The position numbers and the translations under genes are program-made. From Tieghemiomyces parasiticus (Eukaryota > Kickxellomycota > Dimargaritomycetes > Dimargaritales > Dimargaritaceae), in the NCBI GenBank assembly GCA_027575765.1, contig JANBPT010000945.1, positions 1 to 18,415 of the forward strand: DNA of 18,415 nucleotides, written 5' to 3'. Numbering within the stretch: position 1 is the first letter of the stretch; each line of letters opens with the position of its first letter. Shown here one piece after another: positions 16,801-18,415 of the stretch. The notes beneath the pieces were generated by a model. It saw nothing but the letters and a program-made list of their open reading frames with translations. It had not been told where the DNA came from and ran no database searches.

Positions 16801-17751
16801 TCCGTCTCCATGGTCCAGGCCGCCCAGCAGATGATCGACTGGGCCGACCCGCGCATCATCGTCGCCGCCAGTCTCCGTGCCAACCGCGTCCCTATCGACG
16901 TGGACGAAGGTTTACACGCCGATATTGCAGAGGAGGCCCTGCGTGCAATCTTCAGCGTGTCGTCATGTAAGTGCGACCTGCCGAACGGCCCTGTGTGCGA
17001 CGCTTAAGGCCCTCTAATTGGCTGATGATCCAAGGGCTTTCCGCTCGTCCTAGTATGGCTAAACACATTTTCTAACCTCGCACATTATAACTCACATCCT
17101 GATACCTCAACCTAGCTGTCCGCCGGACGCTCGTCATCCTTATCCGAAAGCTAAATGTCGACGAGAATGCGGGCCTGCTGCGTCTGCACCGTCTGCATCT
17201 CCTTCTCTGCGCCATCATGGGGGTAGGTTACTCCTGCGATGTTCCGCCACCCACTTCACTGCTTCGGCAGCCTAGCCCATGCAGTGCACGACCCAAGGCC
17301 GGCTGTAATAACGCAATACCGCTACCACTATATCCCCCTCCCTCACGCCGCACTATTCATCCCGCAGGAGGATATCATCGGTGAGACTGTCCTCAAGAGA
17401 CAGCTGCCCTTAATTGAAGAAATGTTCACCCGGCCGATCGCCAATCTAACACAGCACCTCCCACCAGCTGAACTGGAGCAAATGAACGAGAAATTAGCAG
17501 ACAGTCTCGTGGACGTGGCGGCCTTCATCGACCGTGCGGTCCAGGCCGTCACCCTTACACGGCCTGCTCCGCCGGTCGTCAGCCAGCCCGTTCCGCCTAG
17601 TCCCCATCCGTCCAAGGTCCTGAATCCGGATTTCAAGCCCACCGGCACGAGCCGGGGGCGTGGCGGCGTCCAGCCGATGAGGGTTATTGTCAAGGTAGAA
17701 GACGTGCAGCGAGAGATGGATGCCATGCTTGAAGACTCGGATGGCGAGTGA
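13872..17751 (+). CDS. YCG1: Condensin complex HEAT-repeat subunit CAP-G / Ycg1 (Cnd3)
   Basis: This is the CAP-G HEAT-repeat subunit of condensin, which with the kleisin Brn1/CAP-H clamps DNA and drives mitotic chromosome compaction. Exons as I read them: 13872-15072, 15212-15490, 15631-15727, 15883-16567, 16741-16966, 17116-17222 and 17368-17751. They join to 2979 nt (992 residues), close to yeast (about 1035) and human (about 1015). HEAT repeats are visible, for example near residues 187-245 (EKPVRLRVVQLVALC, DKESAIRVQAVIALC) and DRETSVRQAAVRMVAENW around residue 340. The family-typical NLTPETAFLIRV opens exon 2, LSINERDF closes exon 3, and the Cnd3 C-terminal HEAT domain spans roughly 500-830. 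The tail has an SRGRGG patch and ends acidic (LEDSDGE). The ATG at 13872 has A at -3, and the frame is blocked upstream. Frame is kept across every junction. The next gene upstream is the Ki-67-like gene, on the opposite strand. Confidence 0.93.
15073..15211 (+). other. Condensin intron 1
   Basis: The donor is GTAAGT, a branch-like TGCTAAT lies at 15165-15171, and the acceptor is CAG. It is 139 bp, phase 1. Reading through gives a stop at 15117-15119, whereas splicing gives ...FA-DEVWQNLTP, which is continuous with the family. Confidence 0.9.
15491..15630 (+). other. Condensin intron 2
   Basis: The donor is GTAAGT, GCTGAC near 15568 could be the branch site, and the acceptor is TAG. It is 140 bp, phase 1. 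The spliced product reads FLTLLREMLLLPDIPENQ. Confidence 0.88.
15728..15882 (+). other. Condensin intron 3
   Basis: The donor is GTAAGT, GCTAAT lies at 15820-15825, and the acceptor is CAG. It is 155 bp, phase 2. The spliced product reads INERDFTRIIVEAISEIR. Confidence 0.88.
16568..16740 (+). other. Condensin intron 4
   Basis: The donor is GTAAAT, a perfect TACTAAT branch motif lies at 16707-16713, and the acceptor is CAG. It is 173 bp, phase 0. The spliced product reads RQVQKAVIPTILQLAKFH. Confidence 0.88.
16967..17115 (+). other. Condensin intron 5
   Basis: The donor is GTAAGT, TCTAAC lies at 17071-17076, and the acceptor is TAG. It is 149 bp, phase 1. The spliced product reads IFSVSSVRRTLVILIRKL. 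Confidence 0.87.
17223..17367 (+). other. Condensin intron 6
   Basis: The donor is GTAGGT, a weak branch candidate TAATAAC lies near 17305-17311, and the acceptor is CAG. It is 145 bp, phase 0. The spliced product reads CAIMGEDIIGETVLKR. This has the weakest donor and branch of the six, but the frame and the protein both support it. Confidence 0.8.
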
Positions 17752-18415
17752 AGCTGCCGCTAAGTTGGTTCCACCCATGCAATCATCCCATTGTTTTATA
17801 GATAGTTTATCTTTTACTGGCGCTCCATAAAGTTTTGAGTTCCACAACGCCCAAATATGTTTTTTGTTATTATCGATTACTCTGTATTGTTCGACAAGGT
17901 CGTTCTATAAAAACATCAAAGTGGGCTCTAGAAGCACTTGATGGATACCTAGTAAGCACCTGTTTTCAGTCGGCCCCAATCGTCTCCAGCGAGCTGAATA
18001 TATTGTCGTGCAGCCGCCGTTTGACATACCTGGACGGTAAGAAATCTAACGACACTAGATCAGGGCTGACTGCAGGCACTGAAACCGGTCTGACGTTGGT
18101 ATCGGTAATATAGGCATGGGTGGCTGCAGCATGAGGTGGTAATGCGTTGCCACGGTAGAGCCACTGGAAGGGTGATCGTTTTTTTTATATACTTCCGGGG
18201 GCCCTTATCCAGGTCCGGGATATGGGCTGCAACCTCCACTCAACGCCGTGGTCATCGGTGACCTTGGCCCGAGGGGCTTGGCGTTCGGGTGCAACCTACG
18301 TTGCCATAAAATTAATCCCGTCAGCTAAACTTTGGGTGTGGCGCGGCTCCGGCGGGTCTGGGTCGGAGCAGAGCCGCCTTTAGGGTACTACGTCGGGCGG
18401 CTGGCGCCAGCAGGT
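17752..18415. other. Intergenic 3' flank of the condensin gene
   Basis: The first one to two hundred bases should be the condensin 3' UTR and are AT-rich. No canonical AATAAA is seen. A run of eight T residues at 18180-18187 could be a pol III terminator on the plus strand, but I find no A/B boxes or foldable tRNA before it. The final 200 bp are GC-rich with no recognised gene. The one open frame (17835-18113) resembles nothing known to me. Confidence 0.55.

Noticed and set aside
18110..18190. Possible small pol III RNA ending in the T8 run
   Set aside because: No cloverleaf, C/D box pair or known snRNA sequence could be recognised before the T run.

Overview
This looks like nuclear DNA of a fungus, probably an early-diverging (zygomycete-type) one. 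The evidence is eukaryotic gene content (an SSU-processome WD40 protein, a condensin HEAT subunit, a Ki-67-like FHA protein), short GT-AG introns of 139-173 bp with good GTAAGT donors and CTAAT/CTAAC-like branch sites, a dispersed 5S rRNA gene, and GC-rich genes next to AT-richer decayed DNA. I cannot fix the lineage from this window; Zoopagomycota/Kickxellomycotina-like is a guess.

Layout. Positions 1-4300 form a gene-poor block almost free of CpG: I count only two CpG dinucleotides in the first 2583 bases. It holds no recognisable protein gene. A well-preserved 5S rRNA gene sits in it at 2663-2779, with its own T-run terminator and five CpGs. From 4300 to 5834 CpG frequency returns to normal, still without a confident gene. 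Three protein genes fill the rest. On the minus strand are the UTP15 homologue (5835-7508) and, 511 bp upstream of it, an uninterrupted 1401-codon gene (8020-12225) whose FHA domain and LxG(V/L)(R/K)xLFxTP motifs resemble vertebrate Ki-67. On the plus strand, diverging from it across 1.65 kb, is a seven-exon condensin CAP-G/Ycg1 gene (13872-17751, 992 codons after splicing). The last 660 bp are intergenic.

How the genes relate. UTP15 acts in nucleolar 18S pre-rRNA processing, and 5S rRNA is part of the large ribosomal subunit. Condensin compacts mitotic chromosomes. In animals Ki-67 coats those chromosomes, carries nucleolar proteins, and cooperates with condensin. A Ki-67-like gene head-to-head with a condensin gene is therefore suggestive, although a shared promoter is inference only. 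The two best leads are the Ki-67-like protein and the extreme CpG depletion of the left arm with the 5S gene as a preserved island. I found no CRISPR array, operon or obvious complete mobile element, only weak retroelement remnants.
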